A stretch of 61,109 bases of DNA. Origin: Candidatus Lustribacter telmatis. Its GTDB lineage: Bacteria > Vulcanimicrobiota > Vulcanimicrobiia > Vulcanimicrobiales > Vulcanimicrobiaceae. The DNA is taken from the NCBI GenBank assembly GCA_003164045.1, contig PLRU01000089.1, positions 701 to 61,809 of the forward strand. Reading direction: 5' to 3'. Shown here piece after piece: positions 7,736 to 16,676 of the stretch (positions within the stretch are counted from its first letter, which is position 1; every line of letters begins with the position of its first letter). The position numbers were made by a program, and so were the translations under genes. The notes beneath the pieces are model-generated. The model ran no database searches, had not been told where the DNA came from, and saw nothing but the letters and a program-made list of their open reading frames with translations.

Positions 7736-8683
7736 TTACCATCCCGACGGGGGCGCGGCGAGAATCGCCCGGCACGAATCCTTGCCGGGCCAGCTCACAA
7801 CGTCGAAGTCATCTTTGTCATTTGGAAAATCGACGGTTGAAAAGTAACAGTAGCTGACTTGCGCGCTGAAGGGTACGTCAGCAGGTACGTGATGATGTCC
7901 TTGATGCGCCGGGCCTGGATCGTTGCCGGCCGGCGTGGGCGTGGGTGTGGGACTGAAGTCCAAGTATTTGCTGGCGCTGCGGCCACTGAGCAAGATCTTG
8001 TTGAGGGCACCGGTTCCACTTCCAGGCGTCTTCATCGTTCCCGAGTTGTCGCCGCACTGAGCGAGATTGTCGCAGCCGTATGCCCAATAGAGAACGGTCA
8101 CATTGCGGTCGGTAAGATTCAAGAAGCGAATCGACCGTCGGGCGTCGCCTTCGACGTCCCGCACGAATACGGGCGGCCGCAGTTCAAAATTGAATGCTCT
8201 TCGCATTTCCGATTGCCCGAGGCTGATGGTGTTTCCGTCACAACCATAGCTCTTTTTCATGACCACTATGTTGTAATCGCCGCCAACGATGTTTTCGATC
8301 GTATATTGACCGAATTCATTTGTCATGACGGTGGGCACCATTGGGGACGGCGGCCCTGGAGGCACGGGAATAGGCGTCGCATAGGAGACGCCGCCCTTTT
8401 GAAATTGCATTCCGAAACATGTGGCTCGAAATGCTTCCGATTCGGATTTTGCCGCCACGATCACGACGGCGTTCCGAACGGGCACTCCGTTCCAATCCGT
8501 TACGGTACCCGTAATAGTCGCGGGAATGCTCGAGTCGGCGTTTGCGATCGCACTTAGCGCAGCGGCGGAGAGCAAGCCGAAGAGCGCCAAAAGCGAACGC
8601 CGGCGCCGCAGCGCCGTCCCGGTTCCGAGTGCCCCCGCTGCAAGCGCACGGGCGGCACGTACTGAGTCATTTAGGCTCTTCAC
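7736..8683 (-). CDS. Exported protein with carboxypeptidase-regulatory-like domain
   Basis: About 315 residues. The GTG start at 8683 is favoured by a ribosome-binding sequence (GGAGAAGGT) just upstream. A hydrophobic segment (SLLALFGLLSAAALSAIANA) follows a basic stretch and should be a signal peptide. The mature protein begins with a carboxypeptidase-regulatory-like beta domain (GTVTDWNGVPVRNAVVIV ... FGQYTIENI), then an unrecognised region and a short Pro/Thr linker (PTPTPTPAG). First gene of the secretin operon. It could be a surface or periplasmic accessory protein for the secretin; this is inference from position. Confidence 0.6.
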   Translation of the reverse strand: MKSLNDSVRAARALAAGALGTGTALRRRRSLLALFGLLSAAALSAIANADSSIPATITGTVTDWNGVPVRNAVVIVAAKSESEAFRATCFGMQFQKGGVSYATPIPVPPGPPSPMVPTVMTNEFGQYTIENIVGGDYNIVVMKKSYGCDGNTISLGQSEMRRAFNFELRPPVFVRDVEGDARRSIRFLNLTDRNVTVLYWAYGCDNLAQCGDNSGTMKTPGSGTGALNKILLSGRSASKYLDFSPTPTPTPAGNDPGPAHQGHHHVPADVPFSAQVSYCYFSTVDFPNDKDDFDVVSWPGKDSCRAILAAPPSGW

Positions 8684-8964
8684 GGCACCTTCTCCGTAAG
8701 AACGTAGTACTGTATTTGGCGTGGAATGCGGGAAAGCCGCGAGCTCTAACAACTCCGACGCCGCCTCATTTATGCAGTTAGCGAGCGCTTCCTTTCTGCA
8801 AACAGCCGTTCGCCGCGTGTCGTTTGTGCAGAGTGCCTGGGCCGAACGCCTAAACGGCGTACGCTATAGCGCAAAGCGCGATGTGACGGCGTCCGGCGGT
8901 GCCCGACAGGCGGGCAGCGAAGCGGCCTTGCGGTCCCGGATCCGGGGACGGAGGGTGATGCTCG

Positions 8965-9759
8965 ATGACGGCTGTTGATCAGGGCGAGGCGCAAACGATC
9001 GATCTCCTCGATTGCGCGGTGCACTATCGTCGCCATGGGGCCGGGCCGACGCTGCTCTACCTTCATGGGTCCGGTGGGGTTTCGGCATGGACCCCGTGGA
9101 TGGGGCGGCTCGCGGAGCGCTTCGATGTGATCGTTCCCGACCACCCGGGGTTCGGTGCGTCCGACACGCCGGCGTGGTTCGACAACATTCACGACATCGC
9201 GTACTACTATCTCGACTTCATCAAAGCGCTCGGGCTCACCAACGTGCACGTGCTCGGGCATTCGCTCGGCGGCTGGATCGCGGCGGAGATTGCCGTGCGC
9301 AATACGTCGGCGCTGCGTTCGCTCACGCTGATGGCGCCGGCCGGGCTGCGCGTTCCGGGCGTCGAGCGCGTCGATGTGTTTCTCCTCGCGCCGGAAGACA
9401 TACCGCGCGAGGTTTACTATGACCAGTCGTTTGCGGCGGCCATGCTCGCGCGGCCCAAGACCGACGAGCAAGTGGACCTCGATCTCAAGAACAGCTATAG
9501 CTTTGCGCGGCTCGCCTGGCAGCCGCGGTTGTACGATCCGCATCTCGCGAAATGGCTGCACCGCATCGACATCCCGACGCAGCTGCTCTGGGGCGATACC
9601 GACCGCATCGTGCCAACGGCACACGCCGCGGAGTTCAAGCGGCTGATTCCGCAGGCGTCGGTCGAGATTTTCGAACATTGCGGCCACGTGCCGCAGGTCG
9701 AACAACCCGAGGCGTTCTTGCGCGCCGTCACGACGTTCATCGAGAGGAATTCTGCGTGA
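8965..9759 (+). CDS. Alpha/beta hydrolase
   Basis: 264 residues of the alpha/beta-hydrolase fold. The oxyanion region HGSGGVSAWTPW, the strand FDVIVPDHPGFGASD, the nucleophile elbow GHSLGG, the acid in LLWGDTDRIVP and the histidine in FEHCGHVPQVEQP are all present. This layout resembles meta-cleavage product hydrolases and related C-C or ester hydrolases. A strong ribosome-binding sequence (GGAGGG, 8950-8955) fixes the ATG at 8965. Its stop overlaps the GTG of the next gene, a flavin-dependent oxidoreductase, so both probably act on the same compound. Confidence 0.88.
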   Translation: MTAVDQGEAQTIDLLDCAVHYRRHGAGPTLLYLHGSGGVSAWTPWMGRLAERFDVIVPDHPGFGASDTPAWFDNIHDIAYYYLDFIKALGLTNVHVLGHSLGGWIAAEIAVRNTSALRSLTLMAPAGLRVPGVERVDVFLLAPEDIPREVYYDQSFAAAMLARPKTDEQVDLDLKNSYSFARLAWQPRLYDPHLAKWLHRIDIPTQLLWGDTDRIVPTAHAAEFKRLIPQASVEIFEHCGHVPQVEQPEAFLRAVTTFIERNSA

Positions 9760-10919
9760 AATTCTTCGGCATCCACCTCATGCCGTACACGCCGCTCGAT
9801 CCGGCGGCGGCGGACAAGTACAACAGCGCCTGGGTCACGCTGCCGAATACGTACTTCGACCGCGACGCGGGGCACGCGCTCTACGAACGCTTCATCACGG
9901 AACTCGAAGCCGCCGACGCGGCCGGGTTCGATGGGATCTGCGTCAACGAACATCATCAGAACGCCTACGGGCTCATGCCGGTGCCGGGCGTCATCGCCGG
10001 GGCCCTCGCGCGGCGTGTCAAAGGACGCCTCGCCGTGCTCGGGCGCGCGTTGCCGCTCGTGAACAACCCGCTGACCGTCGCGGAAGAATACGCGATGCTC
10101 GATCAAATGTGCGACGGCCGCCTCATCGCGGGCTTCGTGCGCGGCATCGGCGCCGAGTATCACTCCACCGGCGTCAACCCGACCGAATCGCACGCGCGCT
10201 TTCACGAAGCGCACGACCTGATCATGCAAGCGTGGACGCGTCCGGGACCGTTCCATTTCGCGGGCAAGTACTACGACTTCGAATACGTGAACACGTGGCC
10301 GCTACCAAAGCAACTCCCGCATCCGACCGTGTGGATCCCCTCGCAAGGCAGTTCCGAGACGATCGAATGGGCGGCCGCAGCGGAACGCAAGTACACGTAT
10401 CTGCAAACACTCGCGCCGACGCCCGTGCTGCGGCGCTACATGGGCCTCTACAAAGAAGAGGCGCGCAAGAACGGCTACGAGGCATCGCCGGACCAACTCG
10501 GCTGGTCGACGCCGATGTACGTCGCAAAAACCGACGAACAAGCCTACGACGAAGCGCGGCCGCATTTCGAAGCGTTCATGAATCGCTTCCTCTACTTGCC
10601 GGCTGAGATGCTGCTGCCGCCGGGCTACACATCGGCCGCGTCGATCAAGATGATGCGCAGCAAACTGCGCAAGGGCAAGAAAACGACGATGGAAGAGTGC
10701 ATCGAGCTCGGCATGTTCGTGTGCGGCTCGCCGAAGACCGTACGCGAAACGCTGCTCGAACGCCAGCAAGACGTCGGGTTCGGCAACCTGCTCTCGCAAT
10801 TTCAATTCGGCACGCTGCCGCACGACCTCACGATGCGAAACATCGAGTATCTCGCGAGCGACGTGTGGCCGTTCCTGCGCGAACGAGTCGCACCCGCAGT
10901 CACGGCCGTAGCTAGTTGA
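9756..10919 (+). CDS. LLM-class flavin-dependent oxidoreductase
   Basis: 387 residues of the bacterial luciferase-like TIM-barrel family, which uses reduced FMN or F420. Characteristic strings are AADAAGFDGICVNEHH, NPLTVAEEYAMLDQMCDGRL and the GFVRGIG segment. The GTG at 9756 overlaps the hydrolase stop (GTGA) and is preceded by GAGAGGAA. The family includes alkane, sulfonate and aminoacetate monooxygenases; the substrate here is unknown. It lies between the hydrolase and an aromatic-acid-type carrier, consistent with a monooxygenase-hydrolase pair opening an imported molecule. Confidence 0.88.
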   Translation: MKFFGIHLMPYTPLDPAAADKYNSAWVTLPNTYFDRDAGHALYERFITELEAADAAGFDGICVNEHHQNAYGLMPVPGVIAGALARRVKGRLAVLGRALPLVNNPLTVAEEYAMLDQMCDGRLIAGFVRGIGAEYHSTGVNPTESHARFHEAHDLIMQAWTRPGPFHFAGKYYDFEYVNTWPLPKQLPHPTVWIPSQGSSETIEWAAAAERKYTYLQTLAPTPVLRRYMGLYKEEARKNGYEASPDQLGWSTPMYVAKTDEQAYDEARPHFEAFMNRFLYLPAEMLLPPGYTSAASIKMMRSKLRKGKKTTMEECIELGMFVCGSPKTVRETLLERQQDVGFGNLLSQFQFGTLPHDLTMRNIEYLASDVWPFLRERVAPAVTAVAS

Positions 10920-10943
10920 GCACCAACCGCTAGGAGTATCGCC

Positions 10944-12293
10944 ATGCAGTCGAAGCTCGTAGATATCTCGCGCGTCCTCGACGATCAGAAGATCGGGCCG
11001 TTTCAGATCCAGTTGCTGATCCTCTCGTTCTTAGTCATGATGATCGACGGCTACGATATCGGCGCCGCCGCGTTTGCCGGGCCGTCCCTGATCCATGAGT
11101 GGGGCCTGCGCGGACCCGAACTGGGCGTACTCTTCAGCGCCACGCTCATCTCCGGCCTGATCGGTTCGCCGCTGCTCGGCTACCTCTCCGATCACTACGG
11201 CCGCAAGCGCATCATTATATACGCATCGTGCTACTTTGGAATTCTCACGACGTGCGCGGTACTCGCAACCAACGTCGGCAGCCTCACGCTCTTGCGCTTT
11301 TTTGCCGGTATCGGCATCGCGGGCATGCTCCCGGTCGTCGTTGCGCTCAACAACGAGTTCGCGCCGCGCGGCTTCCGCGCGACGATGGTCGTGATCATGT
11401 TTACCGGCGTCACGTTCGGCGGCGGCCTGCCCGGACTCGTCGCCGCGAAATTCATCCCGGTCTTCGGTTGGCACATTTTGTTCTGGGTCGGCGGGATTAC
11501 GGCGGTCGTCATATCGCTGCTGCTCGCCTTTACGTTGCCGGAATCGGTGAAATATCTCGCGCTGCAGCCGAGCCGGCGTGACGAGCTGGTCGCAACGCTG
11601 AGCGCGATCCAACCGGATCTTGCAATCGCACCCGATACGCAGTTCGTGATCGGCGGCGAAGAGAACCAGCCGAAGTTCAAGATGTCCGCGCTCTTCGCCG
11701 GACGACTCGCCCTGCTCACCCCGCTCTTCTGGATATCCAACGCGATCTGCTTGATGGTGTTCTACTTCATCAACCAATGGATGCCGACGCTGCTCGCAAC
11801 CGACGGCATCCCCGTCGCCCACGCGGCCATCGCAACGACGCTCTTCCAGTTCGGCGGCACGATCGCCGGTCTCGTGACGATGCGTTTGCTCGATAAGTAC
11901 GGCTTCATTCCGGTACCCGTGCTCTTCGCACTGGCGATTCCGATCGTCGCGCTGATCGGGCTGCGCGGCTTTCCCGAAGCGCTGGTGATCACGCTCGTTG
12001 CCGCGTCGGGCTTCTGTCTCTTGGGCCTCCAGTTCGGGAACATCGCACTCGAAGCGAACGTGTATCCGACCTACATCCGCACGTGGGGCGTCGGCTCGTG
12101 CTTTGCCGCGGGCCGCGTCGGGTCGGCGATCGGTCCCTTGACCGGCGGCTACCTCTTCGCGATGCACGTGCCGCTGCAAGAGACGCTCTTCATTGCGGCC
12201 GGGCCGCTGTTCATCGGGCTTATCGTCGCGATCATCATCGTGCCGCTGTATCGCAAACAGTTGGCGGCAACGCAGCGTCCATCGCTAGCATGA
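10944..12293 (+). CDS. MFS transporter, aromatic acid:H+ symporter type
   Basis: 449 residues with about twelve hydrophobic helices. The DGYD motif in the first helix and the GYLSDHYGRKR loop between helices 2 and 3 are typical of the AAHS group (PcaK, BenK and relatives), which imports aromatic acids with protons. A large loop separates the two halves near residues 205-240. It lies 24 bases after the LLM oxidoreductase and overlaps the following DUF423 gene (ATGA at 12290). Probably imports the substrate of the neighbouring enzymes. Confidence 0.87.
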   Translation: MQSKLVDISRVLDDQKIGPFQIQLLILSFLVMMIDGYDIGAAAFAGPSLIHEWGLRGPELGVLFSATLISGLIGSPLLGYLSDHYGRKRIIIYASCYFGILTTCAVLATNVGSLTLLRFFAGIGIAGMLPVVVALNNEFAPRGFRATMVVIMFTGVTFGGGLPGLVAAKFIPVFGWHILFWVGGITAVVISLLLAFTLPESVKYLALQPSRRDELVATLSAIQPDLAIAPDTQFVIGGEENQPKFKMSALFAGRLALLTPLFWISNAICLMVFYFINQWMPTLLATDGIPVAHAAIATTLFQFGGTIAGLVTMRLLDKYGFIPVPVLFALAIPIVALIGLRGFPEALVITLVAASGFCLLGLQFGNIALEANVYPTYIRTWGVGSCFAAGRVGSAIGPLTGGYLFAMHVPLQETLFIAAGPLFIGLIVAIIIVPLYRKQLAATQRPSLA

Positions 12294-12661
12294 ATTGGAG
12301 CGCAATCGGCGCGACGCTGCTCGGCATCGCCGTGCTTATCGGCGCCTTCGGCGCGCACGCTCTTCGCGAGCGGCTCGACGCCTACGCCACCGGCATTTAC
12401 GAGCGCGCCGCGTTCTATCAGTTCGTCCACGCACTCGGACTGCTAGCGCTCGGCATCGCCGTCGCTGCCGGTCAAGCATCGCTCCCGGCGGCGTCACTCG
12501 CCGGTTGGCTGCTCCTCGCGGGGCTCATCGTATTCTGCGGGAGCCTCTATGCGCTCGCGTTAAGCGGCGTGCGTGCGCTCGGCGCGATCACGCCGCTCGG
12601 CGGAGTCGCCCTCGTCGCCGGCTGGTTTGCGTTCGCTTACGCACTCCTTACGGCGAAGTAA
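12290..12661 (+). CDS. DUF423 membrane protein
   Basis: 123 residues forming four transmembrane helices, with the family signature IGAFGAHALRERL near residues 19-31 and FYQFVHALGLLALGIA. Members (YgdD-like) are widespread small inner-membrane proteins of unknown function. Its ATG overlaps the stop of the MFS gene, so it is co-translated with the carrier. No link to transport has been established for the family. Confidence 0.87.
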   Translation: MNWSAIGATLLGIAVLIGAFGAHALRERLDAYATGIYERAAFYQFVHALGLLALGIAVAAGQASLPAASLAGWLLLAGLIVFCGSLYALALSGVRALGAITPLGGVALVAGWFAFAYALLTAK

Positions 12662-12684
12662 CACGGCTATGTTATGCTGGGGCC

Positions 12685-12900
12685 ATGGACGCGTCAACGG
12701 TGCCTGGAACCGGTGCGATTGCCCACGTGTCCGACAATCCGGTGTACACTGCACCGGCATCGCACGCGTTCGAAGTTGCGCCGGCGTCACGTTACGTGTA
12801 TGTCGCCCCGGCGGGTGAAGGCTACGTAGCGCCGCCCGGGCGCACGTCGCCGGTGGAAACGTCGAGCGGCATCGGTATCAACGTCGACCACGCCTCGTAG
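12685..12900 (+). CDS. Small hypothetical protein
   Basis: A possible 71-residue protein starting at ATG 12685. It is rich in Ala, Pro, Tyr and Val with a loose repeated motif (VYTAPASHAFEVAPASRYVYVAPAGEGYVAPPG). It has no membrane segment and no family I recognise. Ribosome-binding support is weak. It ends 6 bases from the convergent SBP gene. It may be a genuine low-complexity protein or a chance frame. Confidence 0.35.
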   Translation: MDASTVPGTGAIAHVSDNPVYTAPASHAFEVAPASRYVYVAPAGEGYVAPPGRTSPVETSSGIGINVDHAS

Positions 12901-12906
12901 GCTCGA

Positions 12907-13893
12907 CTACAAGTAGGTTTGGTCGATATACTTCGCCGCCGGGGCGAGTGCTTTCTTCGGTGTGGCGTACGCCGCGCGCAATGCGATAACCGTACTGACG
13001 CCGGCGACGTCGAACGCGCCCGTGCGGGAATAGCTCGCCGGACTACCGAGCACCGACGGCGCGATTTGCGTCACGAGGTCGACCGGCAAGTCCGCATTGC
13101 GGGCGAGAATGGCGATCGCTTCCGCGCGGTTTGCCGGATCGTACAGCCAGGCGGTGGCGGCGCGATACGCGCGCACGAACGAAACGATCGCTCCGCGATG
13201 CGTCGCCGCCCACGAACGGCGGGCCATCACGGCTGTCGCCTGATAGTGGCCGAGCACGTCGATCGCGCTCCCTAATACGTGAAAGCCGTACTTCTGCTGC
13301 CCCAGCAGATCGAAGGGCGTGGCCACGACGCCGCCGGCCGCTTGGCCGGCAACCATCGCATCGAAGCGGCGTTGCGTGCTCCCGACGGCGACGAACGAAT
13401 ACTCGCCCGGCGCGATGCCGTTCTTCTCCAGCATCCGGCGCAGCACGAACGAGAAGCCCGTGCCGGCCGCGTCAACGGCAAATACGTTGCCCCGCAACTG
13501 CTCGTACGACGTGATGTCGGGCCGGACGACGAGTTTGAGAAAGCCCGGTCCGATGCCGAGAATGCCGGCGAGGTCGAACGGACCGGGTACGGACGGATCG
13601 CCTTGATCTTCATCGTATGCGAGGATGTTATCCATGGCGGTGAGCGCCAAATCGGCATCGCCGGCCATGACGTGCTGCATTTGCGGCACCGATCCCGGCG
13701 TGGGCGTGATCGTGACGTCGAGCAGTCCCTTATCGTGCATCACGTATACCGGCCACGCATCGACGCCGCCGAAGATGTTCAGACGCAACGGGACGGACTG
13801 CGCTCGGCCGCGCGTCGCAGCAGCCGCAAACGCTGCGACCGCCGCACCGCTCCCCGCAACGAACCGCGCGCGCGTCGAACGAACAATCGACAT
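12907..13893 (-). CDS. NMT1-like ABC substrate-binding protein
   Basis: 328 residues with an export signal (RARFVAGSGAAVAAFAAAATRGRAQS). The binding-protein body begins LRLNIFGGVDAWPVYVMHDKGLLDV and contains MQHVMAGDADLALTAMDNI, typical of the NMT1/SsuA-type fold. It is the last gene of a minus-strand run with an LLM oxidoreductase two bases upstream, an unknown protein, a dihydroxyphthalate-decarboxylase-like protein and an SDR. No ABC permease or ATPase is encoded nearby. Likely delivers or senses the substrate of this cluster. Confidence 0.84.
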   Translation of the reverse strand: MSIVRSTRARFVAGSGAAVAAFAAAATRGRAQSVPLRLNIFGGVDAWPVYVMHDKGLLDVTITPTPGSVPQMQHVMAGDADLALTAMDNILAYDEDQGDPSVPGPFDLAGILGIGPGFLKLVVRPDITSYEQLRGNVFAVDAAGTGFSFVLRRMLEKNGIAPGEYSFVAVGSTQRRFDAMVAGQAAGGVVATPFDLLGQQKYGFHVLGSAIDVLGHYQATAVMARRSWAATHRGAIVSFVRAYRAATAWLYDPANRAEAIAILARNADLPVDLVTQIAPSVLGSPASYSRTGAFDVAGVSTVIALRAAYATPKKALAPAAKYIDQTYL

Positions 13894-13895
13894 GA

Positions 13896-14915
13896 CTAAG
13901 CCTCCTGACCGGCCGTTGCAAACGCCGGCATGACGTGATCGGCAAAGAGTTGGACCGAGTGCTGCGTTTGCGCTAGCGTCAAATCACCGAAGGCAAACTG
14001 GCCGATCAGGTAATTGTACGGCGTGCCCTCTAGCTGCTCGCGCATGATCCGCGCGACCGTCTCAGGACGGCCGGCGACGAGGCGGCCGTCGGCCAGCGCT
14101 TCGGCGTAGCCGGGACGCTTACCGAATGCCGGCACGACGTCTTTGAGTTTAAAGAGGAAGTTGAAGCTGAGGTTCCAGCGCGTGTAGGCCCGTTCGGCGA
14201 GCGCGAGTGCGGTCTCATCGGTATCGGCCAGCACGAAGAAGCGGCACAAGCCGATCTTTGGTTGGGGTTTCGCCGGATGCGTCGCGTTCCACACCTCGCT
14301 AAACCGGATGCCGGTCGGCCGCGCGAGCTCGATGCCGTCGAGGCTGACCATGTTGTATCCCCGGACCGCGGCGCGCTCGGCGCTCTCCGGCGAATGCAAG
14401 CCGTACCACATCGGCGGCGACGGTTGCTGCACCGTCGTCAGTTGGATCGGCACGTCGTCGAAGTGGTAGTATTTGCCGTCGAAGCTGAGCCGATCGGTGT
14501 GCAGTCCGCGTTGAATGACCTCGAGCGCTTCTTCGAACTGCGCTTGCGCTTGTTTCGGATCGAGGCCGAAATAGGTCGCTTCGATCGGCGAGATGCCGCG
14601 GCCGAGGCCGAACTCGAGCCGCCCGCGGCTCATCTGATCGAGCATGCAGATTTCTTCGAGCAGCCGCAGCGGATGGTAGAACGGCAGCAGATACACGAGC
14701 GGACCGAAGCGCAAGCACCGCGAGCGCTGCGCGACGGCAGAGAGATATACGCTGGGCGAGGGCGCCATTCCGAGCGGCGTCGCGTGATGTTCGGCTACAT
14801 GATAGGCATAGAACCCGTTACGATCGTACAGCTCGATCATTTGCAGCCGCGCTTCATAGTAATCGGGCAGCGCCAGATCGCTGCGGTCCAAATGATCGAA
14901 GACACCAAACTGCAC
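13896..14915 (-). CDS. LLM-class flavin-dependent oxidoreductase
   Basis: 339 residues, luciferase-like family. Signatures: RNGFYAYHVAEHHATPLG, HPLRLLEEICMLDQMSRGRLEFGLGRGI and the RPETVARI region near the C-terminus. It is clearly related to, but diverged from, the LLM enzyme at 9756, so the window encodes two distinct flavin oxidoreductases. It lies between an unknown protein and an SBP in a minus-strand operon. Presumably oxygenates the compound handled by this cluster; the cofactor (FMN or F420) cannot be told from the sequence. Confidence 0.87.
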   Translation of the reverse strand: MQFGVFDHLDRSDLALPDYYEARLQMIELYDRNGFYAYHVAEHHATPLGMAPSPSVYLSAVAQRSRCLRFGPLVYLLPFYHPLRLLEEICMLDQMSRGRLEFGLGRGISPIEATYFGLDPKQAQAQFEEALEVIQRGLHTDRLSFDGKYYHFDDVPIQLTTVQQPSPPMWYGLHSPESAERAAVRGYNMVSLDGIELARPTGIRFSEVWNATHPAKPQPKIGLCRFFVLADTDETALALAERAYTRWNLSFNFLFKLKDVVPAFGKRPGYAEALADGRLVAGRPETVARIMREQLEGTPYNYLIGQFAFGDLTLAQTQHSVQLFADHVMPAFATAGQEA

Positions 14916-14924
14916 GAGCTTCTC

Positions 14925-15671
14925 CTAACCGAAATTCGGGGGACGCCGGGAAGACAGTGGGACGAAGCGTTCGCGGCGGCCCGCCAGAAACGCGCGAATG
15001 TCGTTTGCCAGCCGCATGATGTCGGGCGATGTGAGCGCGTAGTCCGCGCCGCCGGCGGGTTCGAAAAGATCGGTCACCTGTAGGCCGTCGCGCAGCGACG
15101 AACCGATGCACGACAGGCGAACGATACCGTCGTCGTGAGGCCGGATGGTGGCGGACTGGTGGCCGACGGCGAAGCGCATCGACCAGTCGCTGAGCGGGCC
15201 TTCTTCGATCGGTGGAATGCGGTAGCGCGCGCGCAGGCTGGCATCGGGATCGGGATCCGGCCGCATGAGCAGCGCCGAGCGAAAGCCGGCCTCGAGTTCG
15301 GCGACGAGCTCGCGCGTTGCGTGCTCGTAGGAGACCAGCGCATCGTTCGCAAGCGGCGTGCCCGGAAACGGCCGATCCAGCACGTCGACGCGAAACGAGG
15401 AGCGCATCTCGGCCCGCAACGCCCCGTCGACAACCGAGAGCGTGTCGGTGCCGAGAAACGTGACCAGCGGCAATCCGTCTGCATCGGTAATTCGCGTCAA
15501 CGCCTGCGCGCCTTCGGCGACCGGTTCGAATAAGTGAAACTCACCGCTGCGAAAGATCGCCGGACCGTTTTGATCGACGGCGCGAACGATCGAAACCCAA
15601 ACGCGCGCGCCGTCGAGAGCGGCGAGCCGCTCGAAGGTTTCATCCACCGTCACGTTTCGCTCAAGCATCAC
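14925..15671 (-). CDS. Uncharacterised protein of catabolic operon
   Basis: 248 residues, no signal peptide or membrane segment. I recognise no family. It has a mixed alpha/beta pattern with segments such as ARVWVSIVRAVDQNGPAIF, TLSVVDGALRAEMRSSFRV and a C-terminal DIMRLANDIRAFLAGRRERF. The double Met start (15671/15668) follows the decarboxylase-like gene by only 3 bases, and the LLM gene follows within 9 bases, so it belongs to the operon. Ligand binding or an accessory role to the flavin enzyme is possible but not supported by motifs. Confidence 0.6.
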   Translation of the reverse strand: MMLERNVTVDETFERLAALDGARVWVSIVRAVDQNGPAIFRSGEFHLFEPVAEGAQALTRITDADGLPLVTFLGTDTLSVVDGALRAEMRSSFRVDVLDRPFPGTPLANDALVSYEHATRELVAELEAGFRSALLMRPDPDPDASLRARYRIPPIEEGPLSDWSMRFAVGHQSATIRPHDDGIVRLSCIGSSLRDGLQVTDLFEPAGGADYALTSPDIMRLANDIRAFLAGRRERFVPLSSRRPPNFG

Positions 15672-15674
15672 CGG

Positions 15675-16667
15675 TCAGAGCGCTAGTGTTTGCGGAGCGA
15701 AGACCGCTTCGATGGGCGGGACGTTCGTTGCGAGCTGCTGTTCTTCGATGTAAGCACGGATCGTGTCGAGCACGGGGCGCGCGGCGACGATGCCGTAGGC
15801 GAAGATGTCGCGGCCGAGCGCCGCTCGTGCTGCGGGCTCGATCAGGCCGAGTCGCGTGTAGGGCTCGGCATCGGCGAGGTGACGCGCGAGACCGATCTTT
15901 TTCGCGGCAACGAAGGCGTTGTAGATGTTGAGCGCCAGCCACGGGTGCGCCTCGATCAGCGTCCGGCGCACGACGACGCAGTGATTGATCGGATAGAGGC
16001 CGGTCTTCTCGTAGTAACGGCGGCTCTCGGCAATCGGATCCGGGAAGAGGCGGCGCAGTTCCGGGCGGGTGAGCAAATCGACGCCGCTGCGGTCGACGGC
16101 GTTGAGACTGCTGATGTAATGCAGCGTGCCGTCGATCTCGTGGTCGATCAGCATTTGGGCGATGCTGCTCGTTTCGGGCACGTACGTCAGCTTCACGCCC
16201 GCGGGCGGTGCGAAATTCGTCGTCGCACCGTGGCTCTTCTCACCGCCGCGCTCCATGAAATAGTGGATGTCGCGCATATTGATGCCGAACTCGTGCTGCA
16301 AGATGCCGCGCTCCCACACCGCCCCGGTTTGCTGGAACTCGGGAACGCCGAGCCGCTTACCGCGCAGATCCGCGGGCGTCGTGATGCCCGCGTCGACGTG
16401 CACCATCATCTCGGTGTGAAAGAAGCGCCGCGCGGTGAAGATGGGCAGCGCGACCCACTCGCGGTAACCGAGCGCCGCACGGATGAACAGCGACGAGAGC
16501 GACATCTCCGAGACGTCGAACTCGGCGAACTTCAGCTGCCGCCAAAACATCTCGCCGGGATCGAGCACCGAGACGATCGGCTCGATCGCATCCCATGCCA
16601 CCGCGCCGTCGATGATCGGCTGCGTCCGTTCGTTCTGGGTTACCGCCAGACTGAGTTCGAGCTTCAC
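15675..16667 (-). CDS. 4,5-dihydroxyphthalate decarboxylase-like protein
   Basis: 330 residues with an NMT1/binding-protein fold but no signal peptide, so it should be cytosolic. The start (MKLELSLAVTQNERTQPIIDG), the FDVSEMSLSSLFIRAA segment and GLYPINHCVVVRR match the 4,5-dihydroxyphthalate decarboxylase group, enzymes that share the periplasmic-binding-protein fold. In phthalate degradation this enzyme removes CO2 to give protocatechuate. The nearby phthalate-dioxygenase-like Rieske subunit (20267-21568) fits such a route. It could still be a divergent binding protein; the assignment is by family resemblance. Confidence 0.75.
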   Translation of the reverse strand: MKLELSLAVTQNERTQPIIDGAVAWDAIEPIVSVLDPGEMFWRQLKFAEFDVSEMSLSSLFIRAALGYREWVALPIFTARRFFHTEMMVHVDAGITTPADLRGKRLGVPEFQQTGAVWERGILQHEFGINMRDIHYFMERGGEKSHGATTNFAPPAGVKLTYVPETSSIAQMLIDHEIDGTLHYISSLNAVDRSGVDLLTRPELRRLFPDPIAESRRYYEKTGLYPINHCVVVRRTLIEAHPWLALNIYNAFVAAKKIGLARHLADAEPYTRLGLIEPAARAALGRDIFAYGIVAARPVLDTIRAYIEEQQLATNVPPIEAVFAPQTLAL

Positions 16668-16676
16668 CGATGCAGA

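Noticed and set aside
11031..12179. A 382-codon minus-strand frame opposite the MFS carrier
   Set aside because: Composition (Glu/Arg/Gly/His-rich, no hydrophobic core) is that of an antisense shadow; the plus strand encodes an obvious membrane carrier.
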